Assembly (NCBI RefSeq): GCF_009601505.1
Contig: NZ_WITC01000033.1
Location: forward strand, 1 to 64,000
Origin: Sinorhizobium terangae
Lineage (GTDB): Bacteria > Pseudomonadota > Alphaproteobacteria > Rhizobiales > Rhizobiaceae
Length of the DNA: 64,000 bases
Reading direction: 5' to 3'
Shown here: piece after piece, positions 1-9,245 of the stretch
How the letters are laid out: each line of letters begins with the position of its first letter
Position numbering within the stretch: the first letter of the stretch is position 1
Position numbers and translations under genes: made by a program
Notes under the pieces: model-generated
Seen by the model: the letters and a program-made list of their open reading frames with translations, nothing else
Told to the model about the DNA's origin: nothing
Databases searched by the model: none

Positions 1-15
1 TAGAGTCTGTCAGAC

Positions 16-675
16 CTACGTTGAAACGTATCCTGCATGCCTGAGATAGGCGGCGCATTCGTGCGGGCTGAACGCCTTGAGAGCTTCGCCGACGCGCCGC
101 CATGTCGCCTCGACGCTACGCTCGTCGGCCTTGCGCAGCAGGGTCTTGAGTTTGGCGAACATCATCTCGATCGGATTGAGGTCGGGGCTGTAGGGCGGCA
201 GGAAGAACAGATGGGCGCCGGCGTCGCGGATGGCGCTGCGCGCCGGCTTGCCCTTGTGGCTGCCGAGATTGTCGAGGATGACGATATCCCCGGGGTTGAG
301 GGTTGGCGCCAGGCATTGCTCGACCCAGGCGGTGAAGGCAATGCCGTTGATCGGGCCGTCGAGCACGAAGGGTGCGACGATGCGGTCGTGACGCAGCCCG
401 GCGAGGAAGGTCAGCGTCTTCCAATGGCCATGCGGTATTCTGGCGATCAGCGGCTGGCCGCGCTGACACCAGCCGCGGCTGCGCGTCATGTTGGTTTTGA
501 CCCAGGTTTCGTCAACGAACACCAGGCGGCGCGGATCAAGTCGATGTTGATGGGTCTTCCAGCGGCTTCGGAAGCGCGCCACCTTCGGCCTGTCCTGCTC
601 GCTGGCGATCAGCGTTTTTTTTAAATGTCTTGCCTTCGCGGCGCAGAAACCGCCAAACGGTGTCATGCGAGACAT
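16..675 (-). CDS. IS630 transposase, DDE catalytic frame (OrfB)
   Basis: This frame holds the catalytic RNase H-like DDE domain that cuts and joins the element ends. Visible acidic motifs are VFVDETWV, VILDNLGSHK and PPYSPDLNPIE, which supply the D, D and E of the triad. The first residues overlap the OrfA frame. The meaningful sequence starts near the A8 tract at 615-622, so the functional product is probably an OrfA-OrfB fusion rather than a separate protein. Confidence 0.82.
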   Translation of the reverse strand: MSRMTPFGGFCAAKARHLKKTLIASEQDRPKVARFRSRWKTHQHRLDPRRLVFVDETWVKTNMTRSRGWCQRGQPLIARIPHGHWKTLTFLAGLRHDRIVAPFVLDGPINGIAFTAWVEQCLAPTLNPGDIVILDNLGSHKGKPARSAIRDAGAHLFFLPPYSPDLNPIEMMFAKLKTLLRKADERSVEATWRRVGEALKAFSPHECAAYLRHAGYVST

Positions 676-964
676 CGATCCCGGCCGCCTTCAGATCGGC
701 GGCAAGCGCCCGCACCGTCCAATCGGTTTTGGCCGCCAGTCGGCGGTGAACCTCATCGGCCGCCGCGCCCCGCAGCATGGGTTTGACATGGCCCCCCATC
801 TTGGCCGGCGCCAAACCGCGGCCGGACCGGTCGAGCTGGCCGATCCGCACCGCCGTCGCCGCCGATATCCCAAAGCGCAAGGCGGCCGCCCGCACCGTCA
901 TGCCTCCGGCCAAAGCGGCGGCGACGCGCTGGCGTAAATCAAGAGAAAGAGGTCGCGCCATCAT
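536..964 (-). CDS. IS630 transposase, N-terminal frame (OrfA)
   Basis: This is the upstream half of the transposase, with helix-turn-helix DNA-binding domains (residues about 1-110) that contact the element ends. The start at 964 follows GAGGAGG on the minus strand at good spacing; an ATG at 961 is the alternative. The frame runs past an A8 tract (minus strand, 615-622) and stops, while the DDE domain continues one frame over. Moving from this frame to the next needs a +1 (or -2) shift. This fits either ribosomal or transcriptional slippage at A8, or a one-base mutation. Confidence 0.8.
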   Translation of the reverse strand: MMARPLSLDLRQRVAAALAGGMTVRAAALRFGISAATAVRIGQLDRSGRGLAPAKMGGHVKPMLRGAAADEVHRRLAAKTDWTVRALAADLKAAGIDVSHDTVWRFLRREGKTFKKNADRQRAGQAEGGALPKPLEDPSTST

Positions 965-995
965 TGCTGGCCTCCTCACCAGCAATGATCTTGAA

Positions 996-2168
996 TCACA
1001 ATCCCAACAAAAAGGGAATCCTGTTTCGATTCAGCTTAACGCTGACCGACTCTAGCGGGCGGTCCGGAAATAGCTTTCGCATGACCAGTTCTGGGTCGAG
1101 CCTCAAGCTTTCGGCGGCTGACATGGCGATCAAGGCGTCTAAATCGATCGTGGGGGTAAGATCGCGCCCCTCATAGAGTACATGTGCCGAGAGCCCCGGC
1201 CAATCCGATAACACCCTGCCGCCGTTTACTGCGCCACCCAGCAACATGGCAGCTGACGCAGTTCCGTGGTCTGTGCCACCGGTACCATTTGCCCGGGCTG
1301 TACGGCCAAACTCCGTCGCAACCATAACTGTTGTGCTATTCCAGACGCCGCTAAGACCGTTGCGTAATGCAGCAATCAATGCGTCGAGACCTTGTAGTTG
1401 ATTCGATAGGCGAGTCTTTTGTGCGCTGTGCGTGTCCCAACCGTTGGTCTCTATCATGGCGATTCGTGGACCATTCTCGCGTGCAAGAAAGCGCGCGGCA
1501 GTACGCCCGACAGCCGCTGAATCTCGCCCAGCCTCCACATCCTTGACGAGGCTATGGGTCTCCATCGCCGTACTCCAAAGCGCGTGCAATTCCGGGTCGG
1601 CGTCGTACAAGGCCGCCACCCGCATCAGTAGGTCTTCCGGCGCCTCCGGCAGCGCCGAAGGCTCGTAGGAGATGACTTCCATCTGTCCCCTCAAGGCCAA
1701 GGGAACCGTTGGCGCGAAGGCAATCGCCTCATCTCGCGTTTTTGGTAGTAGCGAAGCGAGCCTATTCAGCCAGCCGTCTTTGATCTCATAGGGTTTGTTG
1801 CCGCCGCTTTCCAAGACATTCTGTCCATCAAAATGGGAGCGCTCCCGATAGGGCGAGGCGACAGCGTGGATGAACAGCGCTTGTTTCTTAGCATAAAGGC
1901 CGGCCATGTGCTTAAGGGAGGGGTGTAACGCGAAAGCGCTGTCGAGCTTGTGCATCGCTGCCGGATCGATCGCAAGATCGCCGCGCAAGCTCGCTAAGGC
2001 TGGCTCGCCATATGGAACCACCGTGTCGAGACCATCAGCAGCACCGCGTTGGATGACGAAGACGAAACGCCTGTCAGTTTCAACATTCGCCAGCACAAGT
2101 CGGGGAGCGACCAGATATGCGCCAGCGTTTGCAGCCGTGCCACACAGGAATTGCCGACGAGGAATCAT
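996..2168 (-). CDS. DUF1501 family protein, 3' end replaced by IS630
   Basis: DUF1501 proteins are alkaline-phosphatase-superfamily-like, usually exported and usually paired with DUF1800. The start at 2168 follows AGGAGATAGC on the minus strand. The N-terminus has an RR motif (MIPRRQFLCGTA) and an Ala-rich stretch, consistent with Tat export. The motif near WDTHSAQ and the late GGTDHG stretch are typical of the family. The native gene is cut at about 1054 by the IS630 right end; the last 18 or so residues are read out of the IS. Only a short C-terminal tail is lost, so activity may survive. The upstream DUF1800 gene ends immediately before the start, indicating a two-gene operon. Confidence 0.85.
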   Translation of the reverse strand: MIPRRQFLCGTAANAGAYLVAPRLVLANVETDRRFVFVIQRGAADGLDTVVPYGEPALASLRGDLAIDPAAMHKLDSAFALHPSLKHMAGLYAKKQALFIHAVASPYRERSHFDGQNVLESGGNKPYEIKDGWLNRLASLLPKTRDEAIAFAPTVPLALRGQMEVISYEPSALPEAPEDLLMRVAALYDADPELHALWSTAMETHSLVKDVEAGRDSAAVGRTAARFLARENGPRIAMIETNGWDTHSAQKTRLSNQLQGLDALIAALRNGLSGVWNSTTVMVATEFGRTARANGTGGTDHGTASAAMLLGGAVNGGRVLSDWPGLSAHVLYEGRDLTPTIDLDALIAMSAAESLRLDPELVMRKLFPDRPLESVSVKLNRNRIPFLLGL

Positions 2169-2169
2169 G

Positions 2170-3558
2170 CTATCTCCTTTGAAACTCGGGGGAGACCAGA
2201 ACAAGGGTAGTTCCTACAATCACCGAGTCGGCGCGGGAGACCTCGGCGAGCGTCCGGTCGGAAAGAGTTCCAGCCTGCAGATTCCGCGCCAATGAGCGTG
2301 CGTCGAGCACGTTGGCGGTTAATGCCAACCTTTGCGAGATCTTCACTCTGCGCATAAGCGCATCTGGCGCGACCCAGCTTGCTGCAACATCGTCGTATCC
2401 GGCCGGAGAGCGCGGCTGCCAAGCGGGCTGGCCGAGCTGGCGCAGCAGCTGCGCGGCATCTACATTGCCGGGCTCGGTCCAGCCGAGGCCGCGCAAAGCG
2501 GAAATTATCCACTCCCAAGGCGTTTTGAACTTCCGAGGCCGAGGATCCCAAGCTTCAGGCATATCGATCAAGGTCCTGTAGACGGACGGGAGATCGCCGC
2601 TGGTCTCAAGAAACGATATCTTGAGTTTTTCGACGGCACTGCTCGGTGGATCATCAGCAATGAAGTGACGAGCCAGTTTTGTGGCGAGGTGCGTAGCCGT
2701 CGCCTCTGCCTTTGCAAGGTACGCAAGCACCGCGCGGGCCTGTCCGTCGCCATCTTGCGGATAGACTTTGCTGATTATGACGCGCTCGCCTGGTTCGTGC
2801 CATTGAGGTTTGAAAAGAAAGCTGCCAGGGCGACCATGTTCGGAGCGGGTGACACTCCATCCAGTGAGGGCGAGCGCAAATTCCGTAACGTCCTTTTGCG
2901 TGTAGCCGCTGCGCGCGCCAAGGGTATGCAATTCCAGGATCTCACGAGCGAGATTCTCGTTTACACCTCTTTGTTTCGCTTTTTTAGCTTTCGCGTCGCG
3001 CTTGGCGCGACTACTGCCGGGCCCGATAGAACTAACTTGGTCCAGGAATATTTGCATAGCGGGATGCTGCTCGGCGGCAACGAGCATGTCCTCGAAACGC
3101 CCCAAAACGTGTGGCCGGATGACCTCGCGTTCGAATGCACCGGCGAGCACCACGAGTTCTGGCTTGTCTGCCGAAATCGCGAAGTGGTTGGACCAGAAAT
3201 GCACTAGGCGTTCGATGAATGGCGCGCGTGTAACGAGTGCCGAGATCACGCGCATTTCTACCTCGTCACGATAAAGCCGGCGGCCGCGCTTGCGCAGCCT
3301 CATGCCGGCAGCCATTCGCGGCGCTTCATCCATGGCACGCAAGTCCTGCCGCGCCCGTGCAAAGTCTGCGAAGATTTCGCTTGCCGACCGAGCGGAAGCA
3401 AAGGGCGAGGGCGTCTCCTGATAAAGATTAAACTGATCGAGCAAAAAAGCTCTCGCCTCACTCGGCGGTGCTTCTTCGTAGCGTGCGCCGAGACCGAAGC
3501 GGTTCAATGCGATCGACAGATCGGCGGGGCGAGCTTTTGAAACCACGCATCCCTCCAT
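2170..3558 (-). CDS. DUF1800 family protein
   Basis: A member of the DUF1800 family (about 460 residues), commonly encoded with DUF1501 and of unknown biochemistry. Recognisable stretches are the N-terminal ALNRFGLGAR, the central LVHFWSNHFAIS, NENLAREILELHTLG and FALALTGWS. The ATG at 3558 is chosen because the family-specific sequence begins just after it; a GTG at 3546, after GGAGG, is an equally plausible start. The stop abuts the DUF1501 start, so translation is probably coupled. An upstream in-frame extension to 3741 overlaps the capsule gene and looks spurious. Confidence 0.85.
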   Translation of the reverse strand: MEGCVVSKARPADLSIALNRFGLGARYEEAPPSEARAFLLDQFNLYQETPSPFASARSASEIFADFARARQDLRAMDEAPRMAAGMRLRKRGRRLYRDEVEMRVISALVTRAPFIERLVHFWSNHFAISADKPELVVLAGAFEREVIRPHVLGRFEDMLVAAEQHPAMQIFLDQVSSIGPGSSRAKRDAKAKKAKQRGVNENLAREILELHTLGARSGYTQKDVTEFALALTGWSVTRSEHGRPGSFLFKPQWHEPGERVIISKVYPQDGDGQARAVLAYLAKAEATATHLATKLARHFIADDPPSSAVEKLKISFLETSGDLPSVYRTLIDMPEAWDPRPRKFKTPWEWIISALRGLGWTEPGNVDAAQLLRQLGQPAWQPRSPAGYDDVAASWVAPDALMRRVKISQRLALTANVLDARSLARNLQAGTLSDRTLAEVSRADSVIVGTTLVLVSPEFQRR

Positions 3559-3692
3559 TCTCTTCGTCGCCGCCCTTGACAGCCGTGCTTTATCCTTCGC
3601 TTTTGTGCAGCGGATTGGATTAAGGCGCCCGCGCGGCGCAGGGGCCGTTGGACCGCCATCGTCCACGGAAATCGACAGCCGTTTCTTGTCGA

Positions 3693-5039
3693 TTATGCGC
3701 GATCCCGAACATTGTAGTAGGCCATCACGCCAATGCCCCAAGCAAATATCAGCCCGAGGGTTACGAGCAAGGTGTTGAGCAGTCGGCTCGGGTATTGCGC
3801 CAATTCGGAGAGCGTTGGCTCGATGAAAAGCGCGAGATAGCGCTGACGGTTGTTCGCTTCAATACGGGCCTTTTCTAGAGAGCTCAATGCCGCCGTGTAG
3901 GCGCGCTCGGCAAATTCGCGCTCGGTTTCCAACTCCTCGAACTCCGCGATGCGCCCAGCGACGTCGGGCGAATTGACTTCCATCGCGGCTGCGTCTCGTC
4001 CTTCTCCTGCGCCCAGCCGCTGACGCTCAATGGCGAGTTGCTGCTCCAAGCTCTCGATGCGTGTTTTTAGGACCCGGATCCGCGGTGTATCTTCGCGCAT
4101 CTGGCTTTTCGCCGTCGCGAGATCAGCGTTCAACTGCGTCAGCTGCTGCTCGAGCGAACCGATTAACTGGACGGCGAGCTTTGCTCCCTCTACCGGGTTG
4201 ATTTCCTGTGATTTGTCGCGATAGTCGCGTAAAGCGGCACGCGCCTTGACGAGACGCGCTTCCCCCGCCAATACCTCGTCCTGCGCTGCTCTCAGCACGT
4301 CGTTGCGTGCCGAAAGTGATAAGCTATTCACGAGGCTGTCGCTCTGATTGACGATGAATTCAGCGATCGCCTGCGCCCGCTTCGGGTCGAAGGCCTTGAC
4401 AGTCACCTGCATGATGCCGGAGGCGTGGTCGAAGTTGACGCTGACCATATCCCGCCAATATTCGAGCTTGTCCTCGATCGGAAGGCCGGACCCGATGCCA
4501 TAGAAAAAATCGAGGCCGCGGGTGGTGTAGGTATCCTCCAAATTGAACTTGCGGTCGGCTACTGCAACCATCCGCTCGCTAAGGATGTAATCCATGAGGA
4601 TGTAGCTGTCGGAGACCGTGCTGCCGCCGGAAGCTTGGGTAAACATGCCGAGGATGTCGCTAGAAACGCCGCCTTCAACGCTGCGCACGGCGAAGGATGC
4701 GGAGCTATGATATTGGTCGGCGGCGATGAACGCCATATAGATGGAAGCTAGTGTTGCAGGCAGGGCGACAAGCCCGAGGAAAGAGATGCCGATGATGGCG
4801 TGGCGCAAACGCACCTGCATCTTGAGCCAGCTAGGGCGCCAGCGCGTGTGTTCGACGGGTTCAACCGTGTAGAGTCGCTCTGGAAGCGGAATGACCGGCG
4901 CGCTGTGCTTGCCGAGAAGTCCTTCGAGAACGGCTATGCCCTTGCTTTTGGTGCCGCCTTTGGCGGCGGGCGGGGCATCGTTGTCGGCGGCCTGCGCGGA
5001 ACCAGACCTGTTGACCGCGGCGTCTCTGCTGACCGCCAT
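3693..5039 (-). CDS. kpsE: Capsule polysaccharide export inner-membrane protein, KpsE/RkpR-like
   Basis: A 448-residue Wzz/KpsE-type protein of ABC-dependent capsule export. It has an N-terminal cytoplasmic segment, a first membrane span near residues 80-110, a long periplasmic region with coiled coil (about 240-400, rich in Glu, Gln, Leu and Ala), and a final span near 420-440. In the KpsMTE-D systems this protein links the inner-membrane transporter to the outer-membrane polysaccharide channel. It starts directly after the KpsT stop, as the third gene of a kpsM-kpsT-kpsE operon. The rhizobial K-antigen equivalents are called rkp genes. Confidence 0.85.
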   Translation of the reverse strand: MAVSRDAAVNRSGSAQAADNDAPPAAKGGTKSKGIAVLEGLLGKHSAPVIPLPERLYTVEPVEHTRWRPSWLKMQVRLRHAIIGISFLGLVALPATLASIYMAFIAADQYHSSASFAVRSVEGGVSSDILGMFTQASGGSTVSDSYILMDYILSERMVAVADRKFNLEDTYTTRGLDFFYGIGSGLPIEDKLEYWRDMVSVNFDHASGIMQVTVKAFDPKRAQAIAEFIVNQSDSLVNSLSLSARNDVLRAAQDEVLAGEARLVKARAALRDYRDKSQEINPVEGAKLAVQLIGSLEQQLTQLNADLATAKSQMREDTPRIRVLKTRIESLEQQLAIERQRLGAGEGRDAAAMEVNSPDVAGRIAEFEELETEREFAERAYTAALSSLEKARIEANNRQRYLALFIEPTLSELAQYPSRLLNTLLVTLGLIFAWGIGVMAYYNVRDRA

Positions 5040-5699
5040 TTAATTCCCCTTCATATTGTTGTCGTGCGCGCGGATGGCGTCCTCGACATCCTCATAATAG
5101 GTCAGCTTGCCCTTTTCCAGCACGACGCCGCAGTCACAATAATCGCGGATCGTGCGCGTGCTGTGCGAAACCATAACCACATCGGAATCTTGAAGCTTGG
5201 TCTCGAAAACTGTCTGACACTTCTTCTTAAAATTTGCGTCACCAACCGCCGTGATTTCATCGACAAGATAATAGTCGAAGTTGACGCCCATGCTCAAGCC
5301 GAAGGCGAGACGCGCCTTCATGCCAGAGGAATAGGTGCCGACTGGTGCCTTGAAGAAGGGACCAAGTTCGGCGAAATCCTCTACGTAGTTGATCAGTTGC
5401 TCGGTATCGACGCCATAGATCCGGGCGACGAAGCGCACGTTCTGCTCTCCTGTCATCGAACCCTGGAAGCTGCCTTGAAAGCCGAGCGGCCAGGAGATCT
5501 TACCGCGTCGGATGATTCGGCCTTTGTCGAGCTTGATCGCGCCGGCGATCAATCTCAAGAGCGTCGATTTGCCGGCTCCGTTGCGGCCGAGCAGGCCGAC
5601 ACTCTTGCCCCTGTTAAGGGTGAGCGAGGCGTCCTCAATGATCGGCTTCTTGATGCCTTTGGTGCGGGCATATTTCGTCGCCTGCTCAAACCGGATCAT
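5040..5699 (-). CDS. kpsT: Capsule polysaccharide ABC transporter ATP-binding protein, KpsT-like
   Basis: A 219-residue ABC ATPase of the polysaccharide/polyol-phosphate export class. The Walker A motif is GRNGAGKST (about residue 38), the signature is near YSSGMKARL, and Walker B/D-loop is DYYLVDEITAVGD. It powers export of capsular (K-antigen) polysaccharide across the inner membrane with the adjacent KpsM-like permease. The start overlaps the permease stop by four bases (ATGA), indicating translational coupling. The size is that of KpsT, without the extra C-terminal carbohydrate-binding domain of Wzt proteins. Confidence 0.9.
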   Translation of the reverse strand: MIRFEQATKYARTKGIKKPIIEDASLTLNRGKSVGLLGRNGAGKSTLLRLIAGAIKLDKGRIIRRGKISWPLGFQGSFQGSMTGEQNVRFVARIYGVDTEQLINYVEDFAELGPFFKAPVGTYSSGMKARLAFGLSMGVNFDYYLVDEITAVGDANFKKKCQTVFETKLQDSDVVMVSHSTRTIRDYCDCGVVLEKGKLTYYEDVEDAIRAHDNNMKGN

Positions 5700-6475
5700 T
5701 CGTTTCTCAGTGTCTTTTTGGAAAGGGTGAACACAAGCATTCCGACAAACAATGTCAGAAATGCGAATCCATATAAGTAATTCATATCGAGGCCGATCGC
5801 CCGATATTCAGGATAGAAACCCCGACGGAAGCCCATGATGATGTGCACCAAAGGGTTGAGCAGCACAAGATCATGGTAGGGCGCCGGGATCGAATCCGGC
5901 AAGAAGAATACCCCAGAGATAAGGAAGAGCGGGCGGTTGAGGATACTGAACACCTGTTCGTAGAGCGGATACTTCAAAAACAGTACGCAGTTGACCATCG
6001 CCACCCCGAGACCGCAAAGGCACGCCATCGCCACCGCTTCGAGGATGGCCGGCCAATGTAGGCTCGTCTCCACCCGCATGGTTGCAACGATCGTACCAAG
6101 GACGACGAAGGCAACAAGTGATGTCGTTCCCACCTGGAGGACGAAGCGCGCGACGACCGTGTCGATCGGCGCGACATTCGGGTAGCTGAGCAGAGTCCTG
6201 TTTGCTCTGACGGCGCTGTTCAGATAGCTGGTCATCGCTTGGTAGAACTGGAAGGCGATATAACCTGTTGCGAAAAACAGGGCAAAGCTCGTGCCGAGCG
6301 CAGGTACGCGGGCGATTGCGCGGAAAATCAGCGTCATCAGCAGGATATGGGCCGCAGGGTCAAGCAGTGCCCACACGTACCCACCGGGTTTTGATCCAAA
6401 ACGAGTGGACATTTCCCGGACCAACAGGGCGCCAACAACACGGAAATGTGTGGAAAAATAGCTCATTTTAGTCAC
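5696..6475 (-). CDS. kpsM: Capsule polysaccharide ABC transporter permease, KpsM-like
   Basis: A 259-residue ABC-2 type permease with about six hydrophobic spans. The N-terminal VREMSTRFG and the P-G-YVWALLDP stretch are typical of KpsM/polysialic-acid exporters. It is the first gene of the operon and forms the inner-membrane channel with the KpsT-like ATPase. The start is a GTG at 6475; an ATG at 6466 is the alternative, and neither has a strong Shine-Dalgarno sequence. No capsule biosynthesis genes are next to it, so the substrate is made elsewhere. Confidence 0.88.
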   Translation of the reverse strand: MTKMSYFSTHFRVVGALLVREMSTRFGSKPGGYVWALLDPAAHILLMTLIFRAIARVPALGTSFALFFATGYIAFQFYQAMTSYLNSAVRANRTLLSYPNVAPIDTVVARFVLQVGTTSLVAFVVLGTIVATMRVETSLHWPAILEAVAMACLCGLGVAMVNCVLFLKYPLYEQVFSILNRPLFLISGVFFLPDSIPAPYHDLVLLNPLVHIIMGFRRGFYPEYRAIGLDMNYLYGFAFLTLFVGMLVFTLSKKTLRNE

Positions 6476-7287
6476 CCGAACGGATAGAGAAGAAGCCCCA
6501 TCATCCTAAGCCTCCATTCCGGACAGGTGGTGGAAAAGCGAAGAGATCTCCTGACGCCGGCGAGGTCTTCATTGCCGACGCGGCGCGCGACGGGTGCAAC
6601 TATACCGGTCAACAGGACGCCATCCGAATTCGTCGGTGAGCTCCCAACTCGAATAGAAGGGACAGCCGAACTGCAGGTCTTCGGTGGGAAAAGTATATGA
6701 CTTTCCCCAGGGTCCTGGCTCGACGCGGTCAACAAGGTCATTATCCGCTCACGCAAGCTTCGTACAGCTAAACAAATATATTATTGTTGGCAGGGCGCCA
6801 AGCCTCTGTGGCCGGTGGGTCATTCTCAGCCGATCTTCATCAGCCGCCCACCGTGTTCGCCCCGACATTGTTCGTCGACCCTCACTGCAGATAGGGCCTT
6901 CGGAGCCATCTTCGAGCCTGCTGTTGCGGATTATGTTGTGTTGAGCGAAGTCAAGATTGCTGCTGCCGAAGCGGGCAGCAGGCGCGTCGGAGCAGTAGCT
7001 GCGGTTTCCGTTGCGGGAGTTCAGCCAGACAGCCGGTTCGGCGAGCAAAGCCGATCGTGATCTGATTGAACTCACGTTTCTGATGGCGGCTGATGCCACC
7101 TCTCCTCAGCCGCGATAGACAAATATTCCGCCATTCCGTTCGAAGGTATGGTTGGCAGTCCTGTTATGCCGAACCGTCGATGGAACGCGCCGATTCGGAG
7201 GGCGGCGCCGTATGATATCTCAGCCATGCGGATGGGAACCACAGACTTTGAAGCGCCAAGTGGAGGCTACACTCGCCTTGGGGCCTA
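6476..7287. other. Intergenic region upstream of the capsule export operon
   Basis: About 800 bases with no convincing gene on either strand. Short open frames here lack family resemblance and ribosome-binding sites. It presumably contains the promoter for the leftward kpsMTE operon, but no clear promoter boxes were identified. It ends at the left inverted repeat of the IS1595-like element. Confidence 0.5.
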
Positions 7288-7333
7288 TCGCGGTCACTGC
7301 AAGTTTGCGGAATTATGTAGCAAATGCCACAAG
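7288..7333 (+). repeat. Left terminal inverted repeat of the IS1595-like element
   Basis: It begins TCGCGGTC and ends with GTAGCAAATGCCACAAG. It pairs with 9754-9798 in inverse orientation, with about 37 matches over 45-46 positions. Confidence 0.8.
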
Positions 7334-7397
7334 GTTGAAATGCTCCATTGGACTTCGCAACTGATGCGAGTATAGGTGCATTTGTTGATGAATATGC

Positions 7398-7823
7398 ATG
7401 TTGGTAGACTTTATGGTTTCCCCTACGTTTGTGCACCTGAACCTCAATTGGAATGCCGAACCCAATGCGCCTGCCCCTGAGGTTCGCACCTCCGGTTCCA
7501 CGGTCGAATTGCGGTTCCGATTGAACACTTGGAAACCGGGAGACGGCCACCAGAATGTTGGATTTCTCACGTTCAAGGGGTGCCGAGTGTGGCGACTTGG
7601 CCCAACGAACGACGAGGGCTGGTTTTTGGGCCAATGCCGCTACAGCGGACAGGCCCCAGAATGGGGCGAATTCTATGAATTGAAAGGGAATGATCCCTTT
7701 AGGGACGCGCCTGATGACTGGCAGGTGCCTTCTTGTCCCGGTGACGGTGAAAGGCACTACCTGTTTTATCTTCGCGATGAAACCTTCGAATGTATTGCGA
7801 GCGGATGGGCTTTTCGGGGTTAG
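7398..7823 (+). CDS. Hypothetical protein, passenger of the IS1595-like element
   Basis: A 141-residue protein not assigned to a family. It is rich in Trp, Gly and beta-prone segments (for example VELRFRLNTW, EGWFLGQCRY) and has no signal peptide or membrane span. It lies between the left inverted repeat and the transposase, in the same direction. The ATG at 7398 is the first start; the next is 7413; neither has a strong Shine-Dalgarno sequence. A real gene is favoured by its balanced composition and by the lack of any competing frame. Function unknown. Confidence 0.6.
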   Translation: MLVDFMVSPTFVHLNLNWNAEPNAPAPEVRTSGSTVELRFRLNTWKPGDGHQNVGFLTFKGCRVWRLGPTNDEGWFLGQCRYSGQAPEWGEFYELKGNDPFRDAPDDWQVPSCPGDGERHYLFYLRDETFECIASGWAFRG

Positions 7824-8017
7824 GCAGCCAAATCCCGCGAACCGGCCAAAGGTGAGAATAGTAAGCCGGGGCAACAATCCGAGCCTCGTTAACCATGTAA
7901 AGGCCGAGCGATCGACTCTCTTCAGCCCGCCTGGTATGAACGGGCATGATTACGAGAGCGACACGAATAGCCCGCTGATCCCGACGCCTTCCGAGGCGGC
8001 GTATCGGCATTCGTTCG

Positions 8018-9166
8018 TTGTCCCGAGGTGATCATGCTCCGCACCAACCTTCCGATCCTGGCTCCCAACGCCTACGACCCCTTCGAAGAAGAGGCCCGGA
8101 GGTTGGAAATACGAGCGTTGCCGGCCAGCACTTCCTGCTGACGAAGAAGGCCCGAAACGTCGATCCGTCGGCCGTCTGGGGGCTGGGTGAGGACGAGGCA
8201 TATGGCCTGTTCTGCAGCTTCCGCTGGTCAGCAAACGGCGGCCAGCCGTTCTGCCCTGCCTGTGGCGATGTCGAACCATACAGCATTCGCCGCCGTCGCT
8301 TCCGTTGCTCGGAAGGTGATTGCATGCGCGAGTTCTCGGTGACGTCGGGTACCGTATTCCACTCCCGCAAACTCTCCTTCAAGAAGCTCCTGATGGCAAT
8401 CTGGGAGGAGGTGACGGCCGTCAAGGGGCTTGCGGCCCTGCACCTGACGCGCAAGCTCGGCGTCGAGTACAAGACCGCTTGGGTGCTGCTGGCGAAGATC
8501 AGGGAGGCGATCGGCAAGCGCCGGGCGAAGATGAAACTTTGGGGCTCCGTCCAGATCGACGGCAAGTACATCGGCGGGCACATCAAGCCCGAGAACAAGA
8601 AGGAAGATCGCATCGACCGCCGCCGCAAGGAGAACCAGAACGGCAAGAGAATGTGCGTTCTCTCCCTCCGCGAACACAATCCCGATGCGCCGAACCGCAC
8701 GATCACCCGCGTCGTCTCCGACGAAAACCCCAAGGCGGCATGGGCGGCTGTCCGCGACCACATCCAGCCAAAGTCGGTGCTCACGGCAGACGAACACGGC
8801 TCCTACGACGACTTTGTCGGGCTGGCGATCCTGCGGCGGGTGAACCACAGCCAAGCCTATCAGACCGAGGACGGGACCGACACGAACCGGATCGAGAGCT
8901 TCTTTGCCCGCGCAGAGCGCTCCTACGTCGGCATTCACCACCGCTTCTCGGTGAAGTACCTGGACTGGTACATGGCTATGGTCGCGTGGAAAGAGGACAC
9001 CCGCTACATGGGGCTGCGCTGGCAGCTCGCGGACGTGCTGCGGACGGTGACGCATCGCACGACGTCGGAGAACCTCTGCGGATACTGGCAGGGCGCGGCG
9101 GAGCGCATCGAAGACCAGGTGTGGAGCGAAGACACGACGGTCGAGAAGCAGCGTTATCTCCGCTGA
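8018..9166 (+). CDS. IS1595-family (ISXO2-like) transposase
   Basis: The typical ISXO2 sequence starts at about residue 37 (QHFLLTKKAR). It is followed by a zinc ribbon (CPACGD ... CSEGDC) that binds DNA, then the ISXO2-like RNase H domain with VQIDGKYIGG (first Asp, near residue 181) and LTADEHGSYDDF (second Asp). The third catalytic position lies in TNRIESFFARAER. The open frame begins at a TTG (8018); the first 36 residues look non-native and overlap a short frame starting at 8034, so the true start may be a non-ATG codon near 8100. It mobilises the 7288-9798 element. Confidence 0.88.
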   Translation: MSRGDHAPHQPSDPGSQRLRPLRRRGPEVGNTSVAGQHFLLTKKARNVDPSAVWGLGEDEAYGLFCSFRWSANGGQPFCPACGDVEPYSIRRRRFRCSEGDCMREFSVTSGTVFHSRKLSFKKLLMAIWEEVTAVKGLAALHLTRKLGVEYKTAWVLLAKIREAIGKRRAKMKLWGSVQIDGKYIGGHIKPENKKEDRIDRRRKENQNGKRMCVLSLREHNPDAPNRTITRVVSDENPKAAWAAVRDHIQPKSVLTADEHGSYDDFVGLAILRRVNHSQAYQTEDGTDTNRIESFFARAERSYVGIHHRFSVKYLDWYMAMVAWKEDTRYMGLRWQLADVLRTVTHRTTSENLCGYWQGAAERIEDQVWSEDTTVEKQRYLR

Positions 9167-9245
9167 CGGCCGACGTAGACGCTGGGAGATAATCAAAAGG
9201 AGATAGCGATGAAGGTCGGAACTGAAGAAGGTCTTTGACCTTGGA

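Larger units (their letters stand above)
1..1054. mobile_element. IS630-family insertion sequence
   Basis: The ends are imperfect inverted repeats: TAGAGTCTGTCAG at 1-13 matches the complement of 1042-1054, TAGAGTCGGTCAG. Both ends terminate in TA, the usual IS630 target dinucleotide. The two internal frames on the minus strand encode the N-terminal helix-turn-helix and the C-terminal DDE part of an IS630 transposase. The right end lies inside the DUF1501 gene, so the element truncates it. The left flank is outside the window. Confidence 0.88.

Noticed and set aside
2332-3207. Long plus-strand open frame (291 codons)
   Set aside because: It is antisense to the well-supported DUF1800 gene and has no family resemblance; long opposite frames are expected in GC-rich DNA.
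6476-7287. Possible genes upstream of the capsule operon
   Set aside because: No frame shows a ribosome-binding site, known motif or consistent codon pattern.
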